A DNA stretch of 64,000 bases, taken from NCBI GenBank assembly GCA_034509425.1, contig JAVTVJ010001754.1, positions 62,001-126,000 of the forward strand, given 5' to 3'. A program made the translations under genes and the position numbers. Position 1 is the stretch's first letter. Every line of letters begins with the position of its first letter. This DNA comes from Eopsaltria australis (lineage: Eukaryota > Chordata > Aves > Passeriformes > Petroicidae). The notes beneath the pieces are model-generated. The model saw nothing but the letters and a program-made list of their open reading frames with translations. It did not search any database and was not told the origin of the DNA. Below are positions 1 to 14,530 of this stretch, piece by piece.

Positions 1-1186
1 GGAGAATGAGTCTAATGGGGACTGCACAAGAAAGATTCACACAAAAATTGTGCAGAAGGGTTTAAATTGTGTCCTGAATGCAGTCTGAAAAACAAAAGGG
101 AGCTGAGAAGAATCCCTTTTATCTAATGCTAGGAGATTACTTTTATTAATTTTGTTAATGGGATGAATAATGATTAGTTTTTGCTAAGGATTATAATTTG
201 CTGATATCACTTGAATTAAGCCAAACTGGATAGCATAAATTACTAATGGTCGAATCTGGCTGGCTTGCTAATAGTTTTTTCCGAAGTAATGAACCATACA
301 GTTTGGTATAATGAATGTTCCATGGATTCTGATTTTTTTAGGTGTATGTTTATATTGGCTTTTGAACAAGAAGGAGATGATTTTAACCATTTTAAAATAT
401 AGAATATTTAGTGCTGGATATACGAGATTCACTGGTACAAAAACATGAAATGCACTGTTCATTCCATTCTGCCTCTGAAAACTTTCTCAAGACAAGGTCA
501 CAAGAGCAGCTAGATTTTTCTTTGAAGTCACAACTTTGAATTTAGTTACAAATGTGATTTGTAATTATGACACTTTCGATCTTTAGACTTTTTAAACAGC
601 TTTTCCTTATTCATAAAATCAATTCAGAGTACAAATAGGTATTTTGAGTGTAAAAAATATTTAAATAAAAAACTGTAAGAACTGCATTATATTTTGTAAT
701 CATAGTCTATCTGTTCATGGAAACAAATATTTTTATTGCTGGCTGCTTTTCTTTCCCTTGTGGGAAAAGGATTTTGACTGTACTCTTGTATGTGTTTTGA
801 TAAACAATCTGAAATAAATATTTGACACTAGAAAAAGAAATGCCAATGGTGTTTGCCTTTCATAAAAATCAGATCTACTTTAGCATTAGTGAGAATTACA
901 AATTTCGTAATGCAAAGTCTCAGCTATTTATTTTCTGCAGGTTTTTGAGAGGAGCTAATTTGTGTTCCACTGGCAGATTTAGGCTGTTGCTCCATTTCAG
1001 AAATGCTGGGTAGTTATTTACATCTAAATAAAATTAAAGGGTTAATGAGCAGGCTAAAAGCCTCCACTGTAAAACTGTAAAAGATGAGAAGATTAATTAG
1101 TGAATACATTTGATAAAAATCAGTCAGAAGAACTCCATAAATTAAATCCTGAAAGTTAATCTGAGGCTAAACCCTATGAGGCCAGG

Positions 1187-1290
1187 GCTCTGAGCAGGTT
1201 GTCCTCTCCCAGGGTGTGATCCTGCTTGGAGCATGGAGCAGGTGATCACCCATGGGTCCCTTCCCATCCACCTCCTGCCAGGATTCCCAA
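1187..1290 (+). mobile_element. Degenerate CR1 fragment
   Basis: CTCTGAGCAGGTTGTCC, then GAGCAGGTGATCACCC and GGTCCCTTCCCATCCACC resemble the last 100 bp of CR1 in sense, with many changes. Confidence 0.45.
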
Positions 1291-4200
1291 TAACAGCAAA
1301 TGTACTTCTAATGAATTAATGCAGCTAATTTCCTTTAGATTAAAAATCTGAGGAAATACTTATCTGGTTCAACTTCCTCTTAGTCTATTTATATTCAAAG
1401 ATCTGATTTGCTTCCTGTGCTCACACAAATTTGTTCTCTTCTAATGAACAAGATCAGTCCACAATTAATATTGCTTTTTGTGCTGAGAACATTAAGGAGC
1501 CAACCAGAATGCTGTATTTCCCTCATGCCAGTTTCCAATTTACTCTGATGTAAAGCTATTTATAGTGTCTCTTTCTGAGATATAGCCAGCAGGTATGTGC
1601 TTGGGTAATAAGTCTGTTGCCAAATAAATAATTACATTATACTAAATTAACCCACGCTCTTAAGTGCACTAACATCATATAACAAAACACCTTGCTGAAG
1701 GCAAAGTGAGCAAACTCAGACCTGGATGAAATGGACACCCAGGAACTGTAGCAACTGAAACAATAGCAACATTAATGCTCCCAAAATACTTGCAGATGCT
1801 CTTGGATGTCTGACAAAATAGTAACCTCTGTGTTCAGGAAGCATCTTCTACTGGGTACTGGGATACCCATATTGTACACTTCAACATTATTGCCATTAAA
1901 TAGTTAATGTCAGATTATGTGGAGGTCCTCTAAGTGAGAGGGTGACCTCTCAATGAAGCTGGGCAAAATTTAAATTAAACCAACTGAAAGTAGTTCAGCA
2001 GTACACCAACACATACCAGTAAATAGAAAAAGATACTTTGTGTAACTGTGTTTAGCACCCAGGGTCAGCTGTGAAGGTCTATAATCAAGAAAATGAGCAC
2101 AATAAGGTGCTGGTAAAGGTATTAAAATACTGCATGAAAAACATGAAGTTTTATTTAGATCCCTACAGCCAGTCCACTCCAGAGAGGTTGTAGAAAAAAC
2201 ACATTGGCCCCAAGAACTGCAGTGTAAAAAGAGGTATCTTGAATATACAGATATGAAAGTCCTTTCCTTGGCTGCATTAGTGAAATTCTCTGACACCAAG
2301 AAAATCTGGGAAATCATTTTTCTCAAGCCAGTTCTGCACTGAGGTGTCTCTCTTTTCTGAAACCCAGTAAAACTGATTGCCTACCTTTAAATGTATATGC
2401 AAGTAGATAATAATTAACTTGGTAAAAATCGGTTTTTGCAATTCCTGATGGGCTTTTCTATTTTTATCTACTTTTACTTTTCAGTCCCTCACCCGTTGGA
2501 GAAAGAGCCAGGACTGTTTTGCTGAGCTGGGGGCTTCTCAGTTTTACCCGCAGGAACTACAGATGCTTTGTTGTTTAATTCAAAAATGGACCTTTTTAAT
2601 CATACAAAAGTGTTATCCTCATACAATGATATGAGCAGGATTAAGACGAGTCTGTCAGTAATCCAGTATTTATTATTTGCAGTGACCAATTCCATAATGA
2701 CCCACGTTTGACTGCGAGGTGGTAGCATGGCCACCTGCCCTGGATCTGAATCCTGAGGCTCTTTATCTTTTCTGCTTTTCTCCCTGTAGTAAATCTTTAA
2801 TGCTCACATTTTAATTCCCAACAGTGGCTGAGAAGCCCTGGTACAGAAGTAATAAAGACAATATTTCATTGTAACCTTAGGCTATCCAAAACAACACAAA
2901 TCATTTTGCCCCAAGGCCATTAAAATGTCTTTCAAATACAGCATCAACTTTAAACCCTGGTTTCAATCTAGGTATTACCTAGGCAGTCCCTCTCGTAAAA
3001 CTCAGCAAAATCAATAAACACCACCTAACATTTCCACATGCTGTGTGAAGAGTATGATATTGATCATGATATTACTTACCTGTCTTATTCTTTCACATTA
3101 GATGTAATGTATAACATATGCATCAACACAAAGATCTTTTCTTCCAGAAAATGGGAAGTAGGTGGTTTCATGTCAGACAATAGAAAATGGCAATTTGGAT
3201 AGCCAATTAAAAAAAAAACAACATTGTTTTATTGGAGGGAAATGGGAAATGAAGCAAGCAGAAGAAATGCAGAATGGTGAATGACACCAATTTTGGTATT
3301 GAGTTATGTTATATGAAATTCTCAAGCTTTTCCCAAATGTGTAGGAAAGAAATTAGGACAAAACAACCTGAGAGTTCAAATATTTTAATGCTGTGCTCTT
3401 GTTGCTCAGATGGGACAGAATCTAGCTCTAATAACAAAGAATCTGTGGCCACCAGACCTGCCCTTCCCTGCTGGTACCACTGTCAACAGTGCCATGGATA
3501 TCCATACCTGCACAGGAAACCTGGTGCTTCCTGGAAAGCACTGGAGAAAGAAATTTGTGTGTCTGAGGGATATCATCCATGCAGGTGACTAAAGCAAAGG
3601 AGGTGGCTCAACATGCCCAAAACTTTTGGCATCCCAGCTTCCTCTATGAGGTTTTTTTGCATTCAGCTGACAAGATAGTCATGAATTTAAAAGATCAAAT
3701 GCTCCTCCATGCTAAATTCAGAAGGGATTTATTTTTCACTTTGGTATTTTTCTAGAGATGTGTGAGTGAATTTTCCTAGCTAATCTGTAGGAAATCTCTG
3801 TCCAGTTCTGCTGAGGCTATCTCACAAAATGATATTACAGCATTTTTCAGTCATCCAATAACTTCTGCTAATTGTAAAACATACTAAACAAAACTGGAAA
3901 CTAAGAGAAAATGATTAGCAGTGATTCCTTTCAGCCAAAGCTAAGACCTATTTAGCAAAACATGATTGGACCTGTTCTATTGAGTGGTCTGAATCCAAGC
4001 AGAGGATAAACAGCATTAAAGCACTACTGTCAATCTAACAGCTGCCAGCAGATCTGAAATAAAACATGATAAGAATATAGATGATAAATATCTTCAGACT
4101 GTGGGGCCAAATGCAGTCATCATAGTTCACATGGCTGAGCCAAAGTGGAATTGGGGTATTTCTGGTGGGAAGAAGGGATCATCATCCCATGCACATCTCT

Positions 4201-4450
4201 GCAGAGCCCTCCAGATGCTGCTCTAGGGGACAGCCCTAGCAGTGAGAGACTGCTATTTCCTCCACAGAAATACATGGAGCTCAGTGAATCAGCTGCACTA
4301 TTTATTTTTGTAATATTATTTTTTGTTCATCATGATCTTCTATTTGCTGAGGTTAATAGAGAAGTGAGTTCTGAAGCACAGAATCCTATCAGGTAAGGAC
4401 TAATCCAAAGGGCACATTCAACAATTCAAATGATCATGCTGATTATATAA

Positions 4451-4476
4451 TAATAACAATAATAATAATAGTAATC
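4451..4476. repeat. (AAT)n-like microsatellite
   Basis: Short imperfect ATAATAATAACAATAATAAT run. Confidence 0.8.
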
Positions 4477-5744
4477 TGTAGATTGAACATGCATAAAGGC
4501 AAAATAGTATTTCTATTATCTACATAATCAAATAAATTTTATAATTTAATTCTGCAAGATTGCACTGGTTACAAAGGTGAACTGCCACTACAAATAATCA
4601 ATAGAACAAAAAAGCCTGAAAAAACCTGCATTTTACTTTGTAAAGGGGATGAACACTATCTGTGCTTTGTCTTCAACAACCATCACCAAGACCATTAGGC
4701 CATGGATTTTTCTGAATAAAACACCTTTCACATAGATCCCAGTGACCTTGGTAATTCAGAGAGAGAAATAAAGGCTGCTGGTTAATGATTCACTAACCTG
4801 ATGTCTTAGGGTGAGGCAGGACATTACGTGAAAATCCTTTTGGAATCATTATGTCAAAGATCTACATCCAAATCAGTCACCCTTATTCATATACTAAATA
4901 AAAGCAATCAGTAGCAGATTTTAAATAGTTTTCTGAATTACAGTCACAGAGGACTGTGAAATCAGAAGCATTAAAACCAGACTGTAAATTTCCACATGGA
5001 AATCCTTGGTATGTGCATTGCACATACACCTCACCTCTTAAAAAACATGACAGTATAAATGTAAATTCATCACAGATAATACAATTACTCTGCAGTTAAA
5101 TACATCTGATGGTCTGATGAACTTTAAAAGCTTTAAATTTGAAGTGAAGACAGGGGTGATTACTCAACCAGAAAATAAAGTTGCAAGAGTGGAGAGTGTG
5201 TTGAACAAGATTGGAGAAATTATTACTTCTGTTACTGGTTTAAGTGATTATACGGTAAGATTGTCAATGAAATATTTATGCATGTAAAAGCAGAGAATTT
5301 GGCATTTTATTTCCTTTGGAGGAAGATAGAACATGGGGAAAAAGTGGGTACTGTAGAATGAAGATCATCCCTAGCAACACCTCTGCAACCTGAATTACCA
5401 AAAAGTCCTGAACAGTTGAATACCAATAGTAATATTTCTTAATAATATTTTGACCATATTAAAACCAATGGATACATACATTTATCCTTACTATAGGGTT
5501 CCATTAGAAAGATACTAAGGGAGATTGATAAAGTGCTGGTTGGCATCGTCAGTGATTGTAATAGATTAATTTAATACATGTGGAACCCTGTATGGAACAC
5601 TTGTCAAATGCTGTAATCAACAATTAACTTGGTCAAATAATATGGAACAATGGAAGGTGCAATAGCAAAAAATGGCAGAGAAGTGATTGGATGATGCTAA
5701 AGAAGCTAACAACAAACTGTAACTCTTGGTCAGCCCTGAAATAG

Positions 5745-5805
5745 TTGGGTGGATAATTGTTGTACGTCCCTTCCAACTGAAATGGTTCTATTCTATTCTG
5801 TTCTA
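5745..5805 (+). mobile_element. CR1 3' tail fragment
   Basis: CGTCCCTTCCAACTGAAATG followed by a TTCTATTCTATTCTGTTCTA tail, typical of a CR1 3' end. Confidence 0.65.
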
Positions 5806-8800
5806 CCCCAGAAGCAGCAGGACAAAAGGGCCATTCTTAATCTACAAGTAAGGTCCAAATGCGTGTGGTTCCAGACCAGTGAGCAAATCACAACATGAGT
5901 AACCCATCTCCTGGATAATATCTACTGGGATTTTCCTGAGAGGACAAACAGGGTCCATCTGGCAAAACCACAAAGCACTCTCACAGATTAAAGCCTGCTA
6001 TTAAAACCTCACTGAAAACTGTTTTTACAGTTAATGTGCTAGATTTGATTCATGTCAAGCCTTTTCTTTAGCAATAGCTAAAGCATTAAGCATATCATCC
6101 ATGCAGCAAAGATGCCTAAAGAATTTCCAGTGTAAAGGCCTGACAGCCTTCAGGCACTGAAGATCACCTTTGCTCTTGCATCTTCGAGTCTTTCATGTTA
6201 ACAGCAAATAATGCTCTCAGAGAGCAGCCCCTTCCTTGCCAGCTCAGTGGTATTCTCATGGTCCACCAGAAGTTTAGGGACAGGCTTTATTGTTTTATTT
6301 ATTGCAGGAAAAGTAATTTTGCATCATATTGAGATTCTTGTAAGAGGTTTCATTTGTCAAGATAAGCATACACACCAATATTACACATATTAAGTGACCA
6401 TAACTCAGCTAAAATCAGTTAGGGAAAGGTGGTTTATGATTACAAGCAACTTTTAAATAGTGCAAGTTACATATTTGCCAGACAAAGGTGGTTTTGAAGG
6501 GGACTGCAAGTAAGGATTAATGGTTGATTCAAAGTAAAACCTGATAGATTAGGGAACCCAACTTTTGCAAAAGTTTGTTATAATAATATTTTGGGAGGGA
6601 GAGTCCAAGTCTGAGCTTTAGCTCCAAATAAAGCAAAAAAACTTTTGAACCTGTGTCTGGTTCTTTGTTTGCAACACTAATGATCCTTAAGAAACAGAGT
6701 GGAAGTGCCAAATGTTTGTAATATTTGAAGGTGCATTCCTTCTCAGAAGATTAAAAAAAAACCCTTACTCCATAAACCAATTTTGGTTTAATGTAAAATA
6801 GTAGGGAGGTTAGATTTTTTTAGAAAATTAGGGGAGGAAGAAGAATTGCTAATTTGCTCTAGTAATGACAGCGGATCTTCGGGACAATGGCATGAAAGTT
6901 GAAGGGAAAGCAATTTTAAAGTAGAATTGTGCTTTACAAACATTATGTATTTATCCAGTATATGATACTGACTAAGTTGTCCTATTTTCAGAGGAATGTG
7001 AAGGAATTTCCATAACAAAGCTGAAAAGTGGGAGGTTTCCTTATTGAGTTATTCTCATTTTCAAATACTGTTAAACAGACAGAAATGATCTAGTAATCTT
7101 AAGACATAAGGAGAGAGCCATGGAACAAAGTTTTTCATGGCAATATTTTCCATTAACAATTTTCACGTTGTTACAGACATGGCTCCAAGGAACACCTGCC
7201 CTGGAGGGCAGGCTGAGTGTGGATGTTCATCACAGCATCTTCAGCTCCAGCAGGGTCCCTGCAGAGGAAGGAGGGGTGGGAAGCACCTGCCAGTGCTGAG
7301 CTGCCCACGCAGAGCCCCCACACACCACTGCCTCCAGAGCACTTGCAGAGGAGAACACCCAAGGAACAAGCACAAGCACAACAACTTGCACACCTCACAC
7401 CTTGGCATTGCTCCCTCAAAGCCTTTCCTCCTCTTTCCATGGGATTTTGTCTCTTTCTTCCAGTATTTAGCTCAGTTGCTAATCTCTCAGTAGGAAGAGT
7501 CGCCTTCCACCACAGTGGCCCATGTGAATTACAGATCATGTTCAACCCTGGGGAAGCCCAGGGATGTAGCTGAGGGGAAAAGGCTCAGATTTGGAGTGAG
7601 AAATAGAGAATATTTCAGCTAATGAATCAGGCTAACATTGTGCGGCAGCTGAGTCCAGAGGCTTTTGTGCAATATCCTGCAATTCCCAAGCTGTTGAATC
7701 AGATGTTCTGGCCTGAGAGAGCCCAAAGGCATTGCTTTAAATATCTCAATTAACAATCCCTCTGAACATTAAGGAAACTGCTAGACATGCCAGTGTTGGG
7801 TCTTGGAGAAATGTAGTGATGGACGATTAAGACATTTGAAGTCATATAAATTTTCTGCACACTTGGGCACAGAGTGTAAATATCCTGGACCAGCTCTGAG
7901 TGGAGGCTGCATGACAGACAAGTTCCTCTCATTCAGAAAGGACACTGCACATTAATGTTGTCCTGTGTGCTGAAAAGGCCTTACTAATTACCTTTTCATC
8001 CTAATTAAGCCTTCTTCTTAAGTGCCCCTTTTTAACTGCCTTGGTCTTTAAGGAGTAAAACTACCAAATATATGATGCATGAAGGGAACCACACAGAATA
8101 TCAACTAATGAAAAATTCACTAGTCTGTTACCCTCCCTGTCCACAGAGTTTAAAAGGATCTGGATTTATGGTGAAATCAGAGTTTTTTCTTTTTTAGCTT
8201 CATTTCCTAGTTCTCTATTGCCTATATACCTGCAAATACAAAATTCCATCTGATAATTAGTGGCAAGAGAAATTAAAGAGTGTGCTCTTTAATGAGGCCA
8301 ATGCTATGTGACAAATTTAACATAAAGATACCCCCAAAAGGCTACAGCTTAAGCTATTCCATGGTTGATAGAAAGTGGTAAACATTCTTAAAAAAAAAAA
8401 AAAAGCAATTCCCTTGGATCAATCCCTAAATAGGGTTATGATTAAATTGGACATTTGGGAATAAGCTGGAAACTGGATTCTAAAGCCAAGTATTGCTGAG
8501 CTCAGCAGCAGTCCCCTGGCTCACAGTGGCTTCTATCAGTTACAAACCAATCTGCATTGTATTTCAAACTCAACACAGGCACAAGGGGAAATATGATGTG
8601 TTTTCAACTGGAGGCTGAAATTTGATTTACTTGGATGTGCATCCACCCCCCTCTGCTCCATCATACTGAGGATTTTACTGGTTTCTACTGGTATGGGTTC
8701 AGGTATTCTTAAGATACAGTCATTAAAACCCTGTCATATAGAGTATTTCCTGCTCAACCTTTTCTTACCCCTTTTTTATTTGACCTTTCCCATCTGATAG

Positions 8801-11800
8801 ACACAAATGCTCCTAGTGAAATATAAAGCACCAGACACTGGGCTGTGACAGCAAACACACATCTACCAACCCATTCACCTTATCCTGCTGTTAACCACCC
8901 AGGGTCACTGCAAGAATAATCCAAAGAAGGTTTTTGTAAATTTTCATGAAAAGTGAAATTCCTCCATCATTGCAATCTTGCAGTTTTATAGAAGTCACAT
9001 CTCCCTGTGCTTCTGTTGGTGAGCAACACATCCCAGTGCATCAAGTGAGCTGCTACTCTTCCACTGTCTGAATGAAACTGCAGGGCACCAACTGGCTGGT
9101 TTTCATCTAAGGCACCCAATACGTATGCATTAATTCAATTGAGGATTGGATAAATTTTTCTGGCTTTTTAAAACCAGTAATTCAAAATAAAAGAATAGGC
9201 ACCAGTCCTTAGATGTATTAACATTGCAGTCAGTTGCAGGTACTGATGACTTCCAATACCCAAATGAACAACTTCAGGTAAAAAACAAATTTAAATTATG
9301 TATTTCTGAGCCTTCTAGGATTTTGATTTCCAATCCATTAAAAAATCCAAGCTGTTTTCCAAGCTGCATGGTTGTTCTTATTTTCAGTTGAGATTTCCAG
9401 AGTTTAATAACACGTCTCTTGAGATACTTTTGGAGAATTACTTTTTTAAAAATAGGAATATGATTTGGAAACACATAGCCAGGGGTCCACAGAGGAAGCA
9501 GGCTACATTTCCTGCTTGCTTTTTTATTGAACCATTTGTATCAAAAGAACATTTTTCCTTCTTATTTTGAACACTGAGATATGAGTTAACAAATTAGGTG
9601 TGTTCTAAATTTGCCCTCAGCCCCAGCCACAGCCTCTACCATAATTTATAGCCACAACTGCACAGTGAAATGTGCAATAACTCACAGGATTCTAAGTAAT
9701 ACAGCATACAACCATGCTGTTGATAATATGGACTTAATAGCATTTAGTCTTCATCTGCCCTACCTACTGTCTTTGTAAGAATGTGTTAAAAAAACACTAC
9801 CTAAGTGTAACTTGGAATATATCAGGGGGTTAAACAATAAAACCCTTCTTTTCCTTTTTAGAAACAATAATCACACTTCAGAGAAAGAGCAAGAAATTAT
9901 AATGTTAAACATCAGGCTATATAATAGGAGAAAAAACCAAAACTCAAACATGGCTCATCAGAGTATCCACTGGAGATTTTCATTTCCAAAACTTAAAACA
10001 GTAGCTCCGTATCAGGAGATGAATAAATACACTGCAGTTTTTAAAAGTTTTTTTTAATCCATCATGTTGAGTGCATCAACCACAAAGGTAACCCTGAACT
10101 TTAGGGCCATTTTCCTTTGCAGAAATGACTTTTTGCACTTTCTCGGGTGAAAGAGTCATCTAAACTTACCAAGGGAAAATTGAAGGACGGATGCAGTAGT
10201 TGTGTTAAGGCCAGTGGTGGTCTATGGGAAGAGAAGCAAATATATTTGTTAGATCAGCAGAACAATACATTCATCACTTGTTTTTCTTTGAAAGCATGGA
10301 AAATCTCTAGACACCTACATCTCCAGTGCATAGGACTGTTAATCACCAGCCCTTTCAGGTTGAGTGATTGTGGACATTTTTGTTGTCATTTTGATTATTG
10401 AAATCTCATCATATGTCAAAGCCAGAATTTTTTTCCACCATACTAATGTCTACCAAAAAAAGCACATTTATGTGCAACACGGTTGCTTGACCACTCTTTA
10501 GAAGACTGAAAAAATGAACTCTGTGCTTTATAGTCAGCTTAGTGTAAATCTGTATATGTGGAACAGTTCTCACTTTTCCCAGCACAGAACAAGGACTAAA
10601 AATGATCGTAAATAAATAATAAAAATAACATTAAATAACCCTAAAACAATGAAATATTAAGGGGAAACAACAGAATTAAAATTTTACAGACCAAAGCGAA
10701 CAAAAAACCTTGGTGATACTATATGGTAGGTACAGTGAAATGTTGTAGCAGCATCTCCCCACTGCTGACATCCAGCCAAGACCTAGAAAGAGAAACACCA
10801 GCAGCTCACCCTGTACTCAGCACACCACCCTCCTTTGAGGCCTCTCTTTCTCTCTTCTTTGAATGCCTCCATATTTCAGTAGTTCAAATGAGAATGGTTC
10901 TCCTGAAAATGCTATAAAATAAAAAGTCCTAGTGTGTTGTCAAGGACACCTAATTGTTTTCAATTTATTTTGAAAGTTGGATTTAACAATACTGTTACTT
11001 ACAGCAAGGCATCCAAGAGCAAAAGGGACTGGACTTCTTCCAGTGCCAGTGCATACCTAATTGAGGTATTCATTAAATTATGCCTTTGAAAGTAATGGAT
11101 GGAGATCTGCATGAGTTGGCATGAGGTTTTGGTGTGTTTTGTTTCTTTTCTAAGTACATATTTCATACAAAAAAGAATTTCTTATAAATATTAAGGAATG
11201 GGATCTTCAATGAAATGCATTGAAGATTATCTGATAAAAAGACTACATGTCCTAACAGGTAATTTTAGTTTTTAAACAAGAATAGGAAGGCTGCATTTAC
11301 ATAACCCCTTTAAAAATACAGTCACATTCCCATGTAAGTCATTCTGCCAGGATCGATTCAGTATTAGGTATCACACTTAACATGCCAAATAATAAACTGC
11401 TTTCTGATTTAAGAGCACATGTTATATTAGTTTTCATTCTATTAATTATGTTGTGCAAGTTATAATCTGAAAACAAACCCTTTATCGAGGTTCAGTAGCT
11501 CATATCGCCAAGAAATTAAACATATCAGTTATCACAGAAGAGGCGTTCATGTAGACCTTAGACTGTGTTGTGAACCATTTCAGAAATGCTTTGGGAAAAA
11601 GCATTAGACTAAAAATTTTGGCAAAATTCTGCATAGGACTACTTAGTTCAGACACTGCACAGAGCATGATAGGGAGCCTTTATTAGATATTTTCCTTTGC
11701 TTGCAACATTTCTGATGCTATACACCTTTCCAGGAGTTTGCCAGCAGTAAATTCTCACCAACAGAGACAGCTGGTATTAAAAAACCCTCTGCCTGCAGTA

Positions 11801-12402
11801 ACAGGTGGCTGGTGGAAATTAGGAGAAAAGAAGCAGGTCAAGGTAGCAAATCAGCAGCTGCTAGAGCTGTTGATATATTTTGCAAATTCAACCCTTCTTG
11901 ACTAAGTATTTTAAAGCAGTAATTCATGTACTCGAAGCCATTAGCAGCAACAGAGATTTCATGATCCATTTCAAGCAGGGACAGAATAGGATTAATGAAA
12001 ATCATGGAGAAATGAAACAGGTTTTAAAATTTGTGACAGAAAGAGATACATTGTGAAATTGCTGAAACAACTGCAAATGAGAAACAGGTTGGTTCTAAGA
12101 CAATAAGCATTTAAATGCATGTCCATACTCAAAAATAAAAGTAGATCACACCTCTGGCCTGAACACTCTTGTGCTCATCCATAATGTTAAGCCATTAAAA
12201 TGTTCCTGCAGAAGAATTTGATTTTTCTGCAACACTGACATAATATCTATAAATACTTGAATTTTTAGGCTTGTAGCTGTTTATAAGCATGATGATTTTT
12301 TCAGATGATTATTTAATCACACCACTTTGGTATCATAACAAAATTTTTCCAGACTCCTGATGCCATGGTAGTGCTACTTTACTGCACAGCAATATGACAA
12401 AG

Positions 12403-13014
12403 TGTCTTAGGTTACAATGGTATGTATTCTATCACCATCTTCGTGGGATGCTGGGGGCCGGGCGTGGCAGTGTTCCTGATGGCCGCAGAACGGTTTCCTA
12501 ATAGGCCGGTCGTTAGGGCCAGGTGTGGCAGTGTTCCTGATGGCTGCAGAATGGTTTGCTAATGGGCCAGTCGTTGGGGCCGGATGGGCACTTCACTCAC
12601 CCCAAACATTGCAGATAGTGGCTCATCATCCCATTGTGAGATGCCCCGCCCAAGGGGTCCTCCTCACCAATATATCCCGATCTGCATATAAACTGAGATT
12701 TGAAGCACCACAGGCAGCTTTTTGCACGGGATTCCCAGAGGAAGACCAGACCCTTCTACACCACCACTGGACCTTCAGAGGAGAACTACACCTCTCTCAG
12801 GATCATTGCTTCAACAGAAGCGCATCTATCACTCCCAGAGGGCTGCAACCACCTTCTAAGTGGACTACTACCAACACCCTGACCGACAGGGTGTCAGGTT
12901 GTATTCTGACTCTGTCAGTGGTTTTTTTTGGTTTTTTTTGTATTATTACATTTTTCCTATTAAATTGTAGTTCTGACTTTGAGCCTCTCACTGATTTGCT
13001 TTCAAACTACCACA
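12403..13014 (+). mobile_element. Solo ERV-L-type LTR with perfect 5-bp target duplication
   Basis: 612 bp beginning TGTCTTAGG and ending CTACCACA, flanked by CAAAG at 12398-12402 and 13015-13019. It is the same family as the LTRs of the provirus at 39352-45466, in opposite orientation, with a TATA-like GCATATAAAC near 12684. It is 77 bp longer, mainly through an internal duplication (12455-12576). No internal viral sequence follows, so it is the product of LTR-LTR recombination. The 169-codon open frame across it is a chance frame. Confidence 0.95.
12455..12576 (+). repeat. 61-bp tandem duplication inside solo LTR
   Basis: Two units, 12455-12515 and 12516-12576, each starting GGGCC and containing GGCAGTGTTCCTGATGGC. 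They differ at several sites. The related LTRs at 39352 and 44932 carry one copy. Confidence 0.92.
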
Positions 13015-14433
13015 CAAAGGCAGTCCAAGACTAGATTTTGGAGACAATTCCTGATTACTAAGGATAGTATAAATTGCATATCAGGAGGGAGAAGACAGAT
13101 AATGAATGACAGCTCAAAACCCTCAGAGCTGGGACCCTGGGTTTGTTAAATGTCATATATAGATTTTTCTCCAAGTAGTGTTACCTATGCTCAATACTAC
13201 AACTAAAAATGCATGTAAAAAATGGGAAAAATACCCCAGTGGTGTAACTTCCCTTTTGCACAAGGCATAAACCAGTGCTGCCTTCTCTAGGCAGTTAGCA
13301 AAGCACAGCACACTCAAACAGGATGCAAAGTAGCAGGGAGGCCATTTAACATCCCTGACAGGATTCCCTGGCTGGAGCTGGCTACGAGGGGAATTCTCCT
13401 TTATCTGTAAAATCTCTAAATTAGTTTTATATGTGTTTATGACTTTTATGCACCATGTCAGCAATATCTACATTGCAATTGTGTAATTTGCAATCTACAT
13501 TTGCAATTACATCAGTTAAGGATGTAAAATTAACCCTGTGAAAAGAATTGTCAGTGTCTGAAATTAAGGGAAGATGCCTGGCCAAAACCACTTCTGTTTT
13601 ATGGCCCTCTTCCATGTTTTCTCTTCAAGTAGCTCTAATCAGCCTCTCCCTCCATTCAGAAGACTGTTGAAAACATGAAAATTAATTTTGAATTACATGG
13701 GCTTTGATCTGGCCTTTTAATTTCTCAGTTCTTTCCAAAGCTCCCCTTTTATGTACATCATTGCAGCTAGCTGCCCAGCATCAGCATGTGGGCATTGGTT
13801 TATGTATTGCAATTCATTTTCCACACCCAGATGACCCCAAGTTAATGCAAATTGTACCATGTTGTTTCTTACAGCAATTTTATGACTAAACTACCCCCCA
13901 ACAAAATTAATTCTGTCCCATTCATTATGACTCAGTTTGTTACCTACATTTCCCTGAGACTGGCAGGTGCTTGCTCCAGGCTGCATTTAAGTCTGTAGGA
14001 TGCATTGTTCACAAAGTGATGCTTTACAACCAAATTAACATTTGTCAACAGAGACAAGAAAAACGGCACAAGACTAATAAAATAATAAAAGAAAAATGAA
14101 CCTTGTCTCTATTTAATTGTTGGATATAAAAAGAGAATGATGCCAGTTAGACAACACAGTTCTATGTCCTTGGCTTTTCAGTATTTCAGAGAAATTACTT
14201 GGATACATGCTGGATCAAGAGACTGTGCCTTGCCAACTATTGCAATAACCTTTGGTTAGCATCTACAGTTTAAAACACTGGGATGTTCCTGGGTGCACTC
14301 TATGGGCCTATCACCTTGCTCAAGAGCATCTCTGCTAAACACCAAACTTGCAAAGCACACCAACATCCCTGCAGCTGACACAGCTTGCCAGCCTGCAGCC
14401 CCAGCCCTAGCAGAGGGGGCAGATTTCACTTAC

Positions 14434-14530
14434 CAGTTCTCTGGGGCCGTATGGTTCGCAGAAGGTGGCGGCATTGCCGTGCATTATCGCCCCGCAGTGC
14501 TCCCCGACCTCGCAGCTACTGCACTCAGAC
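14434..14530 (-). CDS. RELN: RELN coding exon, Cys-rich GAIMHGNA segment
   Basis: A 97-nt exon on the minus strand with acceptor CTCTCCCTGCAG and donor GTAAGT. Its first G completes the Trp codon begun in the exon at 22320-22398. The 32 codons that follow include [12 protein letters not shown] and [16 protein letters not shown] and end in PREL, in phase 0. This is a strongly conserved stretch of N-terminal reelin just before the first reelin repeats. Four cysteines are visible in the N-terminal half of the exon, including the closely spaced C-S-S-C. One substitution (Ala in NAATF) differs from the form I remember. The next exon was not found between 1 and 14433, so that intron runs out of the window. 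Confidence 0.97.

Larger units (their letters stand above)
1..14433 (-). other. RELN: RELN intron (3' part outside window)
   Basis: Non-coding, AT-rich sequence downstream of the exon at 14434-14530. I see no further reelin exon in it. Contents I can name are a degenerate CR1 piece near 1187-1290, a CR1 tail near 5745-5805, a short AAT-rich microsatellite near 4451-4476 and the solo ERV-L-type LTR at 12403-13014. Open frames here are short and of chance type. A GC-richer patch around 7190-7560 carries overlapping open frames on both strands but no recognisable product. Confidence 0.85.

Noticed and set aside
7137..7573. Overlapping 118-124-codon frames on both strands in a GC-richer patch
   Set aside because: No recognisable product, no splice signals that connect to RELN, and mutual overlap suggests chance.
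12525..13034. 169-codon open frame
   Set aside because: It runs through a solo LTR, past its end and its target duplication, so it is not a gene.
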